Positions 18,450 to 27,007 of a DNA stretch of 56,723 nucleotides are shown piece after piece. Each line of letters opens with the position of its first letter. Positions within the stretch are counted from its first letter, which is position 1. Source of the stretch: Bacteroidaceae bacterium (GTDB lineage Bacteria > Bacteroidota > Bacteroidia > Bacteroidales > Bacteroidaceae); contig JAKSLO010000003.1 in the NCBI GenBank assembly GCA_024401185.1, forward strand, positions 1 through 56,723. The letters are read 5' to 3'. Under the pieces are notes generated by a model. The model had not been told where the DNA came from and ran no database searches. It saw only the letters and a list, made by a program, of their open reading frames with translations. The translations under genes were made by a program, and so were the position numbers.

Positions 18450-18485
18450 AAAAATGGAGGGTTTTGAAAAAAACTCTCCATTTTT
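18450..18485 (+). terminator. Intrinsic terminator after rnfA
   Basis: AAAAATGGAG pairs with CTCCATTTTT (18450-18459 / 18476-18485), extended by two more pairs, with an A/T-rich loop. It works in the rnf direction through its own T-rich 3' arm and lies just ahead of the galE promoter. The AT-rich DNA at 18255-18449 shows no gene. Confidence 0.75.
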
Positions 18486-18486
18486 C

Positions 18487-18517
18487 TTGCACAATATTTA
18501 AAAAAGATTTAACTTTG
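18487..18517 (+). promoter_or_regulatory. galE promoter
   Basis: TTG at 18487-18489, a 20-base spacer and TAACTTTG at 18510-18517; the ATG follows 26 bases later. Confidence 0.75.
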
Positions 18518-18543
18518 CACAAAGCAATTAAGAAAACATCGTC

Positions 18544-19581
18544 ATGAAAGAAACTATCTTGGTTACCGGAGGAACTGGTTTTATCGGATCTCATACAACT
18601 GTTGAATTACAGAATGCTGGATATGATGTTGTCATTGTTGACAATCTTTCAAACTCAAGCGTTGATGTATTGGATGGTATTGAGAAGATTACTGGCATTC
18701 GTCCTGCATTCGAAAAGGTGGATCTTCGTGATTATGATGCTACAGAATCTGTATTCAAGAAATATCCTACCATTAAGGGTATAATCCACTTCGCTGCAAG
18801 TAAGGCTGTAGGTGAGAGCGTAGAGAAACCTTTGCTTTATTATCGTAACAATATAATAAGTTTGGTTAATCTGCTTGAGTTGATGCCTAAGTATGATGTT
18901 AAGGGTATTATTTTCTCTTCAAGTTGTACCGTTTATGGTCAGCCAAGTGCAGAAAACTTGCCTGTAACTGAGGATGCTCCCATCCAGAAGGCCATGTCAC
19001 CCTATGGTAACACAAAGCAGGTAAACGAGGAGATTATCCAGGATTACATTCATTCTGGTGCTAACATCAAGAGTGTTATTCTTAGATACTTCAATCCCAT
19101 TGGTGCACATCCCACCGCTTACATTGGTGAATTGCCAAATGGTGTGCCCATGAATTTGATTCCTTTTGTTACCCAAACTGCTATTGGTATCCGCAAGGAA
19201 CTTAAGATTTTTGGTAACGATTACAATACACCCGATGGAACATGTATCCGTGATTACATCTATGTAGTGGATTTGGCCGTCGCTCATGTAAAAGCTATGG
19301 AGCGTGTGTTGGAAAAGGAAACTGATCCTGTTGAGATTTTCAACATTGGTACTGGTAATGGTCTTTCAACCCTTGAAGTAATTCAGGGCTTCGAAAAAGC
19401 AACTGGTGTGAAATTGCCCTGGAGCTATGCTCCTCGTCGCGAAGGCGATATCGAGAAGGTTTGGGGTAATGTTGACAAGGCCAACAAGGTTTTAGGCTGG
19501 AAAGCTGATACTCCATTGGAGGAAGTACTTGCTTCTGCATGGAAGTGGCAATGTGCTCTCCGCGAAAGGGGTATAATGTAA
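18544..19581 (+). CDS. galE: UDP-glucose 4-epimerase
   Basis: A 345-residue extended short-chain dehydrogenase. The NAD-binding site is TGGTGFIGSH (8-17), the catalytic Ser/Tyr/Lys set is SSSC (125-128), Tyr154 and Lys158 in SPYGNTK, and the substrate region contains RYFNPIGAHP. It interconverts UDP-glucose and UDP-galactose (or the N-acetyl forms) for polysaccharide and galactose metabolism. It has its own promoter and is single-gene in layout. Confidence 0.95.
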   Translation: MKETILVTGGTGFIGSHTTVELQNAGYDVVIVDNLSNSSVDVLDGIEKITGIRPAFEKVDLRDYDATESVFKKYPTIKGIIHFAASKAVGESVEKPLLYYRNNIISLVNLLELMPKYDVKGIIFSSSCTVYGQPSAENLPVTEDAPIQKAMSPYGNTKQVNEEIIQDYIHSGANIKSVILRYFNPIGAHPTAYIGELPNGVPMNLIPFVTQTAIGIRKELKIFGNDYNTPDGTCIRDYIYVVDLAVAHVKAMERVLEKETDPVEIFNIGTGNGLSTLEVIQGFEKATGVKLPWSYAPRREGDIEKVWGNVDKANKVLGWKADTPLEEVLASAWKWQCALRERGIM

Positions 19582-19583
19582 AA

Positions 19584-19613
19584 TTGAATAAGTTTTTGTT
19601 ATCCTGATATTTG
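19584..19613 (+). promoter_or_regulatory. Possible promoter of the structured RNA
   Basis: TTG at 19584-19586, a 19-base spacer and GATATTTG at 19606-19613, one base off TAnnTTTG. The box abuts the first helix of the RNA, so transcription from it would start inside that helix. Processing from the galE transcript is an alternative. Confidence 0.35.
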
Positions 19614-19745
19614 TTAGCTTGGTGGGCGCCAAAGGTCCGGTGTGAATCGTACCCTCGCTGCTTCTAAAGCAACACTAAGTTAATCGTGTTTTATTTTGTG
19701 TTTGTGTAAGTTGTCCTTCGACGCGAGTTGAGGGACAATTTTTTT
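19614..19745 (+). ncRNA. Unassigned structured RNA with intrinsic terminator
   Basis: Bases 19614-19624 (TTAGCTTGGTG) pair over 11 bp, with G-U wobbles only, with 19673-19683 (CACTAAGTTAA). The enclosed 48 bases are GC-rich and can form smaller hairpins, such as TGCT/AGCA near 19659-19671 and GGT/ACC pairs around 19634-19652. A perfect terminator hairpin follows. The region has no credible ORF. I could not match it to SRP RNA, tmRNA, 6S RNA, RNase P or a common riboswitch. It could be a small RNA gene, a galE 3' UTR element, or a cis element without a downstream gene, since the next gene is on the other strand. Confidence 0.55.
19711..19745 (+). terminator. Intrinsic terminator after galE and the structured RNA
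   Basis: A 12-bp stem TTGTCCTTCGAC / GTTGAGGGACAA (including G-U pairs), a GCGA GNRA-type tetraloop and seven T. Confidence 0.92.
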
Positions 19746-19823
19746 GTAATAAATACAACATTGCTATCTCGATACGCATACAAATACGATGTTATTTTAA
19801 TCAATATAAGATCTAAAGATTTC

Positions 19824-19839
19824 GAGTTTTCGAAAACTC
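19824..19839. repeat. Perfect 16-bp palindrome
   Basis: GAGTTTTCGAAAACTC is an exact palindrome in the AT-rich gap 19746-19948, which has no gene. It may be an operator or part of a repeat. Confidence 0.4.
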
Positions 19840-19948
19840 AATCATTAATTTCTACTATCCTTTGGCTTCTGAGTTCATAATGGTAACATTGTGTATATGT
19901 GACCGACTTCATTTCCAAGCCACTTATTTTCTCATTATCATGGATGAA

Positions 19949-19979
19949 CAAAAAAAAGAAGTAGGTTTTGCCTACTTCT
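19949..19979 (-). terminator. Intrinsic terminator of the YtxH/holin-like operon
   Basis: On the minus strand AGAAGTAGG, a CAAAA loop and CCTACTTCT form a 9-bp stem followed by eight T. The stem contains the stop codon of the 108-residue gene. Confidence 0.88.
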
Positions 19980-20298
19980 CTTTATTCTTATTTTTCCTGT
20001 TTTTAATCATTTGCTTGATTACATCACTAATCTTCACTCCCCATTTCACACCCTGAATGATTTGTGAGCCACGGTTTATGAGTAAGTTAACCATGCCCCA
20101 TTTAGTGGTGATTGGCTGAGGTTGAGTGAGCGACTCATAAACTTGTTTCATCCTTTTTTTGGATTTATCAAGCTGTTTCTTGGTGTGTTGTCGCTTATAC
20201 TCCAACCATTGCAACTCGTCCATAGGCCTGAAACGATGAGTCTTTTCATTCAATCGACGGTTGATGAGCTCGTCGATGCGCTGTTGTTCAGTCTTCAT
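19972..20298 (-). CDS. Small basic hypothetical protein
   Basis: A 108-residue protein rich in Lys, Arg and Gln, with a predicted helical N-terminal half (many EL.NRRL / KRQHTKKQLDKSKK segments) and a Lys/Asn-rich end. No family is recognised with certainty. It overlaps the start of the holin-like gene by 11 bases and shares its terminator, so it is very likely the third gene of a YtxH-holin-hypothetical operon, a set often seen together in Bacteroidota. Such operons are linked to envelope stress, which is an inference here. Confidence 0.7.
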   Translation of the reverse strand: MKTEQQRIDELINRRLNEKTHRFRPMDELQWLEYKRQHTKKQLDKSKKRMKQVYESLTQPQPITTKWGMVNLLINRGSQIIQGVKWGVKISDVIKQMIKNRKNKNKEK

Positions 20299-20692
20299 CT
20301 TCGTCGTCTTCTTTTTCGTCTTGAATAAAAATGTCCGTCATCATTCGCGCAAGAGGAAGGATGACCCAACGTCTTCTGTTGCAATAAAACACGATTAACA
20401 GGAGCAGCAAGAACAAGGCATACAAAGCATAGCACAATGCCATGTTGTTGATGATTGACCCCAACCAATGTACTAATGCCATTCCAGCAAATACAAATAT
20501 AATCAGAGCCAGTAGTGCAACGACTGCTGCAATGGCAATCTTACTGATCAATTTTGTTAGTTGCTCAGCAGCCGAATACCGTAAGTATTGCTTTTGCAAG
20601 CCATAATACTTCTTGGCTTCATTGAAAAGTCCTGCAAAGCTTGCCTGAGATTCTTTTTCGTTTTGCATTTTCTTGAGATGGTTTGGGTTCAT
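20288..20692 (-). CDS. Phage holin superfamily III-like membrane protein
   Basis: A 134-residue protein with two transmembrane helices (about 50-75 and 83-105) and an acidic tail ending EKEDDEDED. This fits the chromosomal phage_holin_3_6 family, which is not a phage gene in this context. A second in-frame ATG at 20665 is an alternative start. It lies between the YtxH gene and the basic hypothetical. Confidence 0.75.
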   Translation of the reverse strand: MNPNHLKKMQNEKESQASFAGLFNEAKKYYGLQKQYLRYSAAEQLTKLISKIAIAAVVALLALIIFVFAGMALVHWLGSIINNMALCYALYALFLLLLLIVFYCNRRRWVILPLARMMTDIFIQDEKEDDEDED

Positions 20693-20757
20693 TTAGCCAA
20701 CATTTCTTCCAAGGAATGATTACTGGCTATAGTAGAGTGGGGCGTTTATCCCAACTG

Positions 20758-20964
20758 TTATTCTTCTTCCGTCTGAATCTCTTCTGCGATCTCATCTACG
20801 AGATTATCCATCTCTTTATGATTGAGGCGAATACCACGCTTTCTGAGCGATTCCATAATCTTCTTACGCAAATCAGAACCCTTTTGAGGAGCGAAAAGCA
20901 AACCTGCTGCAGCACCAACAATTGCTCCACCTACAAATGCTGCGATAACATTAAAATTCTTCAT
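20758..20964 (-). CDS. YtxH domain small membrane protein
   Basis: A 68-residue protein: one glycine-rich membrane helix (AFVGGAIVGAAAGLLFAPQKG at about 9-29, the YtxH hallmark) then a charged helical tail rich in Glu. The start at 20964 is chosen because the YtxH signature begins there and the promoter lies 30 bases upstream. A longer frame would run through the promoter. Related YtxH proteins are general-stress proteins. Confidence 0.82.
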   Translation of the reverse strand: MKNFNVIAAFVGGAIVGAAAGLLFAPQKGSDLRKKIMESLRKRGIRLNHKEMDNLVDEIAEEIQTEEE

Positions 20965-20994
20965 GATAACACTTGTTTTTTGTTTGTTTGTACA

Positions 20995-21025
20995 CAAAGT
21001 TACTTGTTTTTTCTTAATATACAAA
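20995..21025 (-). promoter_or_regulatory. Promoter of the YtxH operon
   Basis: On the minus strand TTTG (21025-21022), a 19-base spacer and TAACTTTG (21002-20995): a full consensus match, 31 bases from the ATG. Confidence 0.8.
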
Positions 21026-21066
21026 GAAGTTTCGTATTTTTTAACTTTTTTTTTATGCAATACACT

Positions 21067-21096
21067 TTTGTTATTCGTGAAAAATGAGTAACTTTG
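21067..21096 (+). promoter_or_regulatory. Promoter of the SPOR lipoprotein gene
   Basis: TTTG at 21067-21070, an 18-base spacer and TAACTTTG at 21089-21096; the ATG is at 21130. Confidence 0.75.
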
Positions 21097-21129
21097 CACA
21101 AAATAAACTAATAACTAAAAACTTGGATT

Positions 21130-21705
21130 ATGAAGAAAATTTTCTTTATGGCTATTGCTTTGACAGCTGCTTTTACATTTACATCATGTAGAAGTAGTGA
21201 AAGTGCTTATAAGAAGGCATACGAGAAGGCACAAGCCGCTCAGAACACTAACCAACAGTACACACAGAATAATGCTCAATACAATTATAGTGCACAGCAA
21301 ACCACTCCTGTTGAGGTGACTCCTGTGACTCCTACTACAACTTATACTACTCCTACCACTACGGTAAATACTACTCCCACCACTCAGCCAGTTCAGAGTC
21401 AGCAGCCTAAGACTGACTATTCTAACGTGACTGTTCGTACTGAGAAGGTAACTGTGGTAAGCGGTAACAACCTTAAGGATTACAGTGTAGTTGTAGGTAG
21501 CTTTAGTGTAAAAGCTAATGCTGATGCTCTGAAGACCAAGTTGAGTAATGCAGGCTTTTCTTCACGTGTTATCAAGGCTCAGGTAAACGGTGCCGACTGG
21601 TATCGTGTAGTTGCAGCAAGCTATGACACAAAGGACGAGGCAGCTGCATTCCGTGCTTCACAGCAGGGCACTTATCCTGACGCTTGGTTGCTCTACGCAA
21701 AATAA
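21130..21705 (+). CDS. SPOR domain lipoprotein
   Basis: A 191-residue exported protein. The signal peptide ends in a lipobox (FTSC, Cys20). A Gln/Asn-rich stretch is followed by a Thr/Pro-rich linker (about 60-95) and a C-terminal SPOR domain (DYSVVVGSFSVKANADALK to the end). It should sit in a membrane on the periplasmic side and bind septal peptidoglycan. The linker is low-complexity and repetitive. Promoter and terminator frame it as a single gene. Confidence 0.88.
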   Translation: MKKIFFMAIALTAAFTFTSCRSSESAYKKAYEKAQAAQNTNQQYTQNNAQYNYSAQQTTPVEVTPVTPTTTYTTPTTTVNTTPTTQPVQSQQPKTDYSNVTVRTEKVTVVSGNNLKDYSVVVGSFSVKANADALKTKLSNAGFSSRVIKAQVNGADWYRVVAASYDTKDEAAAFRASQQGTYPDAWLLYAK

Positions 21706-21729
21706 ATAATTCGTTAAGTCATTATATTT

Positions 21730-21760
21730 GGAGTTAGCGCCGGCGTGCTAACTCCTTTTT
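21730..21760 (+). terminator. Intrinsic terminator after the SPOR lipoprotein
   Basis: GGAGTTAGC (21730-21738) pairs with GCTAACTCC (21747-21755) and is followed by five T. A GTG at 21745 lies inside this hairpin, which argues against it as the ruvX start. Confidence 0.85.
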
Positions 21761-21771
21761 ATTACCAAAAC

Positions 21772-22194
21772 GTGTCAAGATTACTATCCATTGATTATGG
21801 CGCTAAGCGTACTGGCTTGGCTGTTACCGATCCGGCTCAGATTGTGCCCGGAGGACTTTGCACGGTTCTGACGAAAGACCTGTTGAAGTTTCTACTCGAT
21901 TATGTGAAACGTGAACCAGTTGAGCGCTTTATTGTGGGGTTGCCCAAACAGACAAACGGGCAAGATAGCGAGAATCTTAATCGGGTGAGAAGCTTTGTAG
22001 GACAGTTGCAAAAAGCATTACCAGACATTCCTGTTACCTGGTACGATGAGCGTTACACGAGTGTGATGGCGCATCAAACCATGCTTGATGCAGGATTGGG
22101 AAAGAAGGCTCGCCAAAACAAAGCGCTTGTAGATGAGATCAGCGCTACCATCATTCTAAGAGATTATATGGATAGTATAAAGTTTAAGTTTTAA
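21772..22194 (+). CDS. ruvX: Putative Holliday junction resolvase RuvX (YqgF)
   Basis: A 140-residue RNase H-fold protein of the YqgF/RuvX family, implicated in pre-16S rRNA 5' end processing. Motifs: LSIDYGAKRTGLAVTD at the N-terminus (first catalytic Asp), VGLPKQTNG in the middle, WYDERYTSVMAH and the C-terminal VDEISATIIL (last acidic residue). I chose the GTG at 21772 because it comes directly ahead of the family start and is clear of the upstream terminator. def follows after an AT-rich gap of 143 bases. Confidence 0.9.
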   Translation: MSRLLSIDYGAKRTGLAVTDPAQIVPGGLCTVLTKDLLKFLLDYVKREPVERFIVGLPKQTNGQDSENLNRVRSFVGQLQKALPDIPVTWYDERYTSVMAHQTMLDAGLGKKARQNKALVDEISATIILRDYMDSIKFKF

Positions 22195-22337
22195 GTGCTT
22201 AATTTATAATTTTATATACATTTATAATTTTTATAAATTCATTTCGAGTTTAGATGTTATTTTGATTGATAAATTGACTATACAGATTACTTTCATTTTG
22301 CTTTCTGTATTTTCATCACAAAAAAAAAATATAATAA

Positions 22338-22895
22338 ATGATTTTACCTATTTATACTTTCGGTCAGCCAGTTCTTCGTAAGATGGCAGAGGATATCACA
22401 AAGGATTATCCTGAGTTGGATAAACTTATACAAGACATGTACGACACGCTCGATAAGAGTGAGGGTATCGGTTTGGCTGCCCCTCAGATAGGTCTTGCCA
22501 TCCGTCTTGTAGTGATTAACCTTGACCTCATTAGCGAAGACTTTCCTGAGTACAAAGGATTTATTCACACCTTCATCAATCCTCATATCCTGGAGTATGA
22601 CGACACAGAGAAAGACAGTTCGGAGGAAGGTTGCCTCTCTCTGCCCGGTATTCATGAGAAAGTAGTTCGTCCTACACGTATCCGTGTGCAGTATCTCGAT
22701 GAAGAGTTTAATGCACATGATGAGTGGGTAGGTGGTTATTTGGCTCGCGTGATGCAGCATGAGTTTGATCATCTCGATGGTAAGGTGTTTACAGATCACC
22801 TCACTGGCTTACGTAAATCGCTTGTCAAAGGAAAGCTTAACCAATTGCTGAAGGGTAATTTCAGTTGTGCCTATAAGGTAAAGGTAAAGCGTTAA
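22338..22895 (+). CDS. def: Peptide deformylase
   Basis: A 185-residue enzyme that removes the formyl group from nascent proteins. All three motifs are present: GIGLAAPQIG (43-52), EEGCLSLP with metal ligand Cys99, and QHEFDHLDGK with ligands His141 and His145 and catalytic Glu142. It follows ruvX, an order common in Bacteroidota. Confidence 0.97.
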   Translation: MILPIYTFGQPVLRKMAEDITKDYPELDKLIQDMYDTLDKSEGIGLAAPQIGLAIRLVVINLDLISEDFPEYKGFIHTFINPHILEYDDTEKDSSEEGCLSLPGIHEKVVRPTRIRVQYLDEEFNAHDEWVGGYLARVMQHEFDHLDGKVFTDHLTGLRKSLVKGKLNQLLKGNFSCAYKVKVKR

Positions 22896-22925
22896 CCGCT
22901 GGCATATCCTTTTGCATTGAGTATC

Positions 22926-24908
22926 ATGAAACAAATGCTGAATCGTACATTCTGCCTCCTTGTCTTGATGGCATCCTTGTGTATGCCCGTCAAGGCACAG
23001 TTTAATGCCGAGAGGGTGTTGCTGATGGGGCGTAATGCCTTGTACTATGAGGATTATGTACTCAGCATTCAGCGTTTTAACATGGTCATCAATGCAAAGC
23101 CCAATATGGCAGAAGCCTATTTCTATCGTGCCCTGGCTAAGTTCTACCTTGAGGATTATGCAGGTGCTGAGGGAGATTGTTCTTCCGCCATCAGTCGGAA
23201 TCCGTATGCTGATAACTATTATGTTCTCAGAGGACTTTGTCGCATACACTTGAATCATTTTGACATGGCTGAGGCAGATTATGCCAAAGCCATAGAACAG
23301 AATCCCATGGAGAGTGGTTATTGGCATAACATGGTGCTGTGCCAGATAGAACAGGATGCTTATACGCAAGCCGACTCTTGTCTGGAGATAATGATTCGTA
23401 AATGGCCCAAGAACAGCAGTCACTACACGATGCGTGCCCAGGTCAAGATGGCTGAGAAGGATTCCTTGCAAGCTGAGCAATGGATTGACAAGGCACTTGA
23501 CATTAACAACTTCGATGGTAATGCATTAAGCCTCAAGGCCATGTTTCTTTTGCAACGTAATGACTACGCAGAGGGAGAAACCATGCTTGACAAAGCTATA
23601 GTTCAGTTGCCTCGTAATGCAGACCTCTACATCAATCGTGCCTTAGCGCGTTATAATCAAGAGAATCTTAGAGGTGCCATGAACGACTATGATGCTGCCC
23701 TTGAACTGAATGAGAACAGTTTCCTGGGTCATTTCAACCGTGGACTTCTCCGTGCTCAGGTAGGTGATGATAATCGTGCCATCGAGGACTTTGATTTTGT
23801 TATCAAGCGAGATTCTGATAATTACATCGCGATATACAACCGTGCCCTCCTTTTGAACAATGTGGGTGACTACAAAGGAGCATTGCGCGACCTAAGCACC
23901 TTGCTGAAGGAGTATCCCGAGTTCTGGGATGGTTACTCTATGCGTGCCCAGATACGGCGTAGGATAGGAGACACCTATGGCGCAGAGCGTGACGAGTTTA
24001 AGGTGATGAAGGCCCGTATTGAAGGTACTTCTCACAAGAAAAAATCCACCAAGAAGACACGAAAGGTTGATGATAATAATCTGGATGACTACAACAAGCT
24101 TGTAGAGGATGATTCTCAGGAAGTTGTGCAGGAATATGCCTCTGCTTATCGTGGCAAGGTGCAAGATAAGTCATCTTCGCTTACCCCTATGCCGTTGTTT
24201 GTCTTTTGTTACTTCGTCCGTCCTCTTGGCATCAACCATTATGTAGCGTTCATGCAAGAGGTAGAGAATCTCAATAACTCCCACGCATTCTTTGCTCCCT
24301 TGCAGGTTACGAACCACGAAGACGCCGTTGTAGAGACTTCGCTTTCCAAGCTTTTCGATGACATCAGTTCGCTGGAGGGAAAGGTCAGTCAGGAGTCCTT
24401 CCTACTGTTGCGCCGGGCCGTGGATTACTATCACGTTCGCGATTTTGAGAGTGGTATAGCCGATGTTGATGCCTTCCTGGCTGCACATCCCCAGCATCAG
24501 CTGGCATTGTTCCTTCGTGCCCAGTTACGGTATTCGCTTTTGATGGCCAATAACGAAGGGTTGTCATCAGCACTCAATCCACGTCAGATACCCTCCAATG
24601 AGGTGCGTATGTCCTTCCGCCAGGTGTTAGATGACTATACTTCTATTATCAAAAACGATGCCCAGCAGCAATATGCGTTGTTCAACAAGGGCAATGTTCA
24701 CTTGCTGCTTCATGAGTTCGACCTTGCCGTAGAGTGCTACACGCAGGTTATTGCCATTGATGCTGCCTTGCCCGATGCGTTCTATAACCGTGGTTTGGCT
24801 TACATTATGATGGGTGATGTGCAGAAGGGTTTAGCCGACCTCTCACAAGCAGGAGAACTCGGCCTCTATTCAGCGTATAGCCTTATCAAGCAGTATTCTA
24901 AGAAGTAA
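22926..24908 (+). CDS. Exported TPR repeat protein
   Basis: A 660-residue protein with a signal peptide (MKQMLNRTFCLLVLMASLCM, cleavage near VKA-Q) and many tetratricopeptide repeats, visible as AEAYFYRALAKFYLEDYAGA-type units, in two blocks separated by a Lys-rich linker (about 360-400). TPR arrays bind peptides or proteins, so this is probably a periplasmic scaffold; no enzyme motif is seen. The ATG at 22926 is preferred over the TTG nine bases upstream. Its end overlaps the end of prmA on the other strand by 11 bases. Confidence 0.85.
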   Translation: MKQMLNRTFCLLVLMASLCMPVKAQFNAERVLLMGRNALYYEDYVLSIQRFNMVINAKPNMAEAYFYRALAKFYLEDYAGAEGDCSSAISRNPYADNYYVLRGLCRIHLNHFDMAEADYAKAIEQNPMESGYWHNMVLCQIEQDAYTQADSCLEIMIRKWPKNSSHYTMRAQVKMAEKDSLQAEQWIDKALDINNFDGNALSLKAMFLLQRNDYAEGETMLDKAIVQLPRNADLYINRALARYNQENLRGAMNDYDAALELNENSFLGHFNRGLLRAQVGDDNRAIEDFDFVIKRDSDNYIAIYNRALLLNNVGDYKGALRDLSTLLKEYPEFWDGYSMRAQIRRRIGDTYGAERDEFKVMKARIEGTSHKKKSTKKTRKVDDNNLDDYNKLVEDDSQEVVQEYASAYRGKVQDKSSSLTPMPLFVFCYFVRPLGINHYVAFMQEVENLNNSHAFFAPLQVTNHEDAVVETSLSKLFDDISSLEGKVSQESFLLLRRAVDYYHVRDFESGIADVDAFLAAHPQHQLALFLRAQLRYSLLMANNEGLSSALNPRQIPSNEVRMSFRQVLDDYTSIIKNDAQQQYALFNKGNVHLLLHEFDLAVECYTQVIAIDAALPDAFYNRGLAYIMMGDVQKGLADLSQAGELGLYSAYSLIKQYSKK

Positions 24909-25752
24909 GTACTACCATGGCCCACTCCCCATTATGTCGTTCGTGCGAGAGGGTGAAACCATATTGCCGAGCTTCCTCCAGAATATAGTGGATGTCATCG
25001 TTATAGAATCCACTCATAATCATCTTGCTTCCTTTTTTCTTTAGTGTGGATGCAAAAGCCTTTATGTCACCTAAAAGAATGTTACGGTTGATATTGGCAA
25101 TCAAGAGGTCGTAGTTCGCTTCACCTTGCAGCACCGCAGCATCGCCCAGTCTTACCTGTAGTTTGTTGTCCACGTTTTCAAAGTTCAGCCTGGCATTGTC
25201 CAAAGTGTTCTGCACGCTCCATTCATCAATGTCGTAAGCCAGAACCTTATCAGCACCCTGCAGAAGGCAGAGGAAGCCAAGAATACCTGTACCGCATCCT
25301 GCATCTATCACGCTCATTCCTTCAAGAGGTGTCTCAAGCAACTCTGTCAGTATCATTTGGGTGGTTTGATGCGAACCCGTGCCAAAAGCCTGACGTGGAT
25401 GAATCAGTATCCGGGTAGGGTAGTTCTCTACCACGTGATGCGTGTCGCACACCACCAACCGGTCATCTATACAGATAGGCTCAAAACCTTCTGCTTCCCA
25501 TGTCTCATTCCAGTCCTTGTCCTCTGGTTCGAGTAGAGAGTATGTAATCTGTATGCCGGGAATGGGGAATGATTCTATGGTAGTCTTCAGATTGTCTTCG
25601 TCGTAGAATGTCTGCTGTACATAAGCCTTTAGTGTATCATCCTCACCAGGCATAAAGGTTTCGAAACCTATCTCTGCCAAGAGGGCAGAAAGTACGTCTG
25701 AGATATCTTCTGAGTAAGGTGTAAACTTGAAAGTTAGCTCGAAATATTTCAT
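24898..25752 (-). CDS. prmA: Ribosomal protein L11 methyltransferase
   Basis: A 284-residue SAM-dependent methyltransferase that modifies ribosomal protein L11. The N-terminal substrate domain begins MKYFELTFKF, the central linker has RILIHPRQAFGTGSHQTT (typical of PrmA), the SAM site is VIDAGCGTGILGF and the catalytic loop is LLIANINRNIL. The start at 25752 is set by the family N-terminus; longer frames run through the promoter. It converges with the TPR gene. Confidence 0.93.
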   Translation of the reverse strand: MKYFELTFKFTPYSEDISDVLSALLAEIGFETFMPGEDDTLKAYVQQTFYDEDNLKTTIESFPIPGIQITYSLLEPEDKDWNETWEAEGFEPICIDDRLVVCDTHHVVENYPTRILIHPRQAFGTGSHQTTQMILTELLETPLEGMSVIDAGCGTGILGFLCLLQGADKVLAYDIDEWSVQNTLDNARLNFENVDNKLQVRLGDAAVLQGEANYDLLIANINRNILLGDIKAFASTLKKKGSKMIMSGFYNDDIHYILEEARQYGFTLSHERHNGEWAMVVLTS

Positions 25753-25773
25753 TTGTTTAGCATTTTGAATATG

Positions 25774-25781
25774 CAAATTTA
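25774..25781 (-). promoter_or_regulatory. Candidate -7 box for prmA
   Basis: The minus strand reads TAAATTTG, matching TAnnTTTG, 22 bases from the ATG. Confidence 0.5.
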
Positions 25782-25856
25782 CATAAAAAAATATTAAAAG
25801 GGGGAATTCCCTACCTAAAATGAGGAAAATCCTATGGTAGTATCGCATAATTTGTG

Positions 25857-25864
25857 TACATTTG
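25857..25864 (+). promoter_or_regulatory. Candidate -7 box for the Tyr/Gly-rich protein gene
   Basis: TACATTTG, 28 bases ahead of the ATG. The -33 region is weak. Confidence 0.5.
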
Positions 25865-25892
25865 CAACAGTTAAACAAAAACCAAGTACATT

Positions 25893-26963
25893 ATGAAGAC
25901 GAACATTTTACTCACCGCATTACTGGTAGCGCTTCCTTTCCAAGCTATGGCGCAAGACGATGACATGTACTTCGTTCCAAGCAAGAAGTCAAAGACTACC
26001 AAAACTGTAAAGCAAGATAACTATTATGCTCCCGAGTTTGATGAAAGCGTGATGGACAATGGCGTGGCACCCGACTACCATGTAGGTAAGTTGCGTGATG
26101 AAGACGAGTACAACCGCCGTGGCCATGGTCACACCTATGGTATCGTAACAGAAGGCAACGATACCCTGTACATTGACGAGGAAGATCTGAAGACACAGGA
26201 TGCTAAGCAGTCACGTTTCCTTGAAGACGAGGACGACTATAGCTACAGCAACCGCTTGGTGCGCTTCCATGGTGGCATCCGCAGTCCTTATTACTGGGAT
26301 TTGTACTACAACTGGACATACGACCCCTGGTACTATGATCCTTGGTACTACGACCCTTGGTATTATGGTGGATACTATAGCTGGCACTATCCCTACTACT
26401 ACAGCTCATGGCATCACTATGGATATTATGGCTGGTACGATCCTTGGTATCATCCAGGTTATTACTACGGTGGCTATTACGGAGGCTATTGGGGTGGTCA
26501 CTACAGCAGTACTTATGCTCATCGCAATGGTGGTGGCATCTATGGTTCGCGCTATGGTGGCATGCGAGCAGGTTCAAGCATCTCTGCCTCACGTGCAGGT
26601 CGCACAAACAATGGTCTCTCTCTGGGTCGCAGTACACGCATGGGCACTTCTACCACACGCAGTTCACGCTTCGAGAATGTCAATACCAACTCCAACACTC
26701 GCAGTTCGCGTGTAGGCAACTCACAATCTGTCAGCAACACACGCAGCACACGTGTTATCAACAGCAACAATAACACAACGACGCGTAGCACTCGCGACTA
26801 TACCCCCAGTCGTTCTACCGAGAGCTATACTCCTGCACGCAGCAGTAGTTCGTCAAGCAGCTCATTCGGCGGTAGCAGCAGTTCACGCGGTGGCGGTGGC
26901 GGCTTCGGTGGAGGCGGTGGTTCACGCGGTGGCGGTGGCGGCGGTGGCCGTGCCGGAAGATAA
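25893..26963 (+). CDS. Exported Tyr/Trp- and Gly/Ser-rich low-complexity protein
   Basis: A 356-residue protein with a signal peptide (MKTNILLTALLVALPFQAMA-Q). Residues about 140-210 are packed with Tyr, Trp, Gly and His, including tandem DPWYY units. Residues about 215-320 are Ser/Arg/Thr/Asn-rich with repeated TRSS/NTRSTR motifs, and the last 35 are almost all Gly, Ser and Arg. No catalytic domain is seen. Composition suggests a surface, matrix or adhesion material, which is a guess. It may be co-transcribed with the barrel protein 44 bases downstream. Confidence 0.8.
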   Translation: MKTNILLTALLVALPFQAMAQDDDMYFVPSKKSKTTKTVKQDNYYAPEFDESVMDNGVAPDYHVGKLRDEDEYNRRGHGHTYGIVTEGNDTLYIDEEDLKTQDAKQSRFLEDEDDYSYSNRLVRFHGGIRSPYYWDLYYNWTYDPWYYDPWYYDPWYYGGYYSWHYPYYYSSWHHYGYYGWYDPWYHPGYYYGGYYGGYWGGHYSSTYAHRNGGGIYGSRYGGMRAGSSISASRAGRTNNGLSLGRSTRMGTSTTRSSRFENVNTNSNTRSSRVGNSQSVSNTRSTRVINSNNNTTTRSTRDYTPSRSTESYTPARSSSSSSSSFGGSSSSRGGGGGFGGGGGSRGGGGGGGRAGR

Positions 26964-27007
26964 TGGTAACGTGTGAAGTTCTCATATAAATGCAAATACA
27001 TAAAACA

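Noticed and set aside
19614-19745. SRP RNA, tmRNA or a standard riboswitch
   Set aside because: The conserved GGUCAGG/GGAA...AGCAGC core of SRP RNA, a tRNA-like end and common riboswitch motifs were not found, and no gene follows on that strand.
20288-20692. Prophage remnant
   Set aside because: The holin-like protein sits in a YtxH-type chromosomal operon with no other phage genes.
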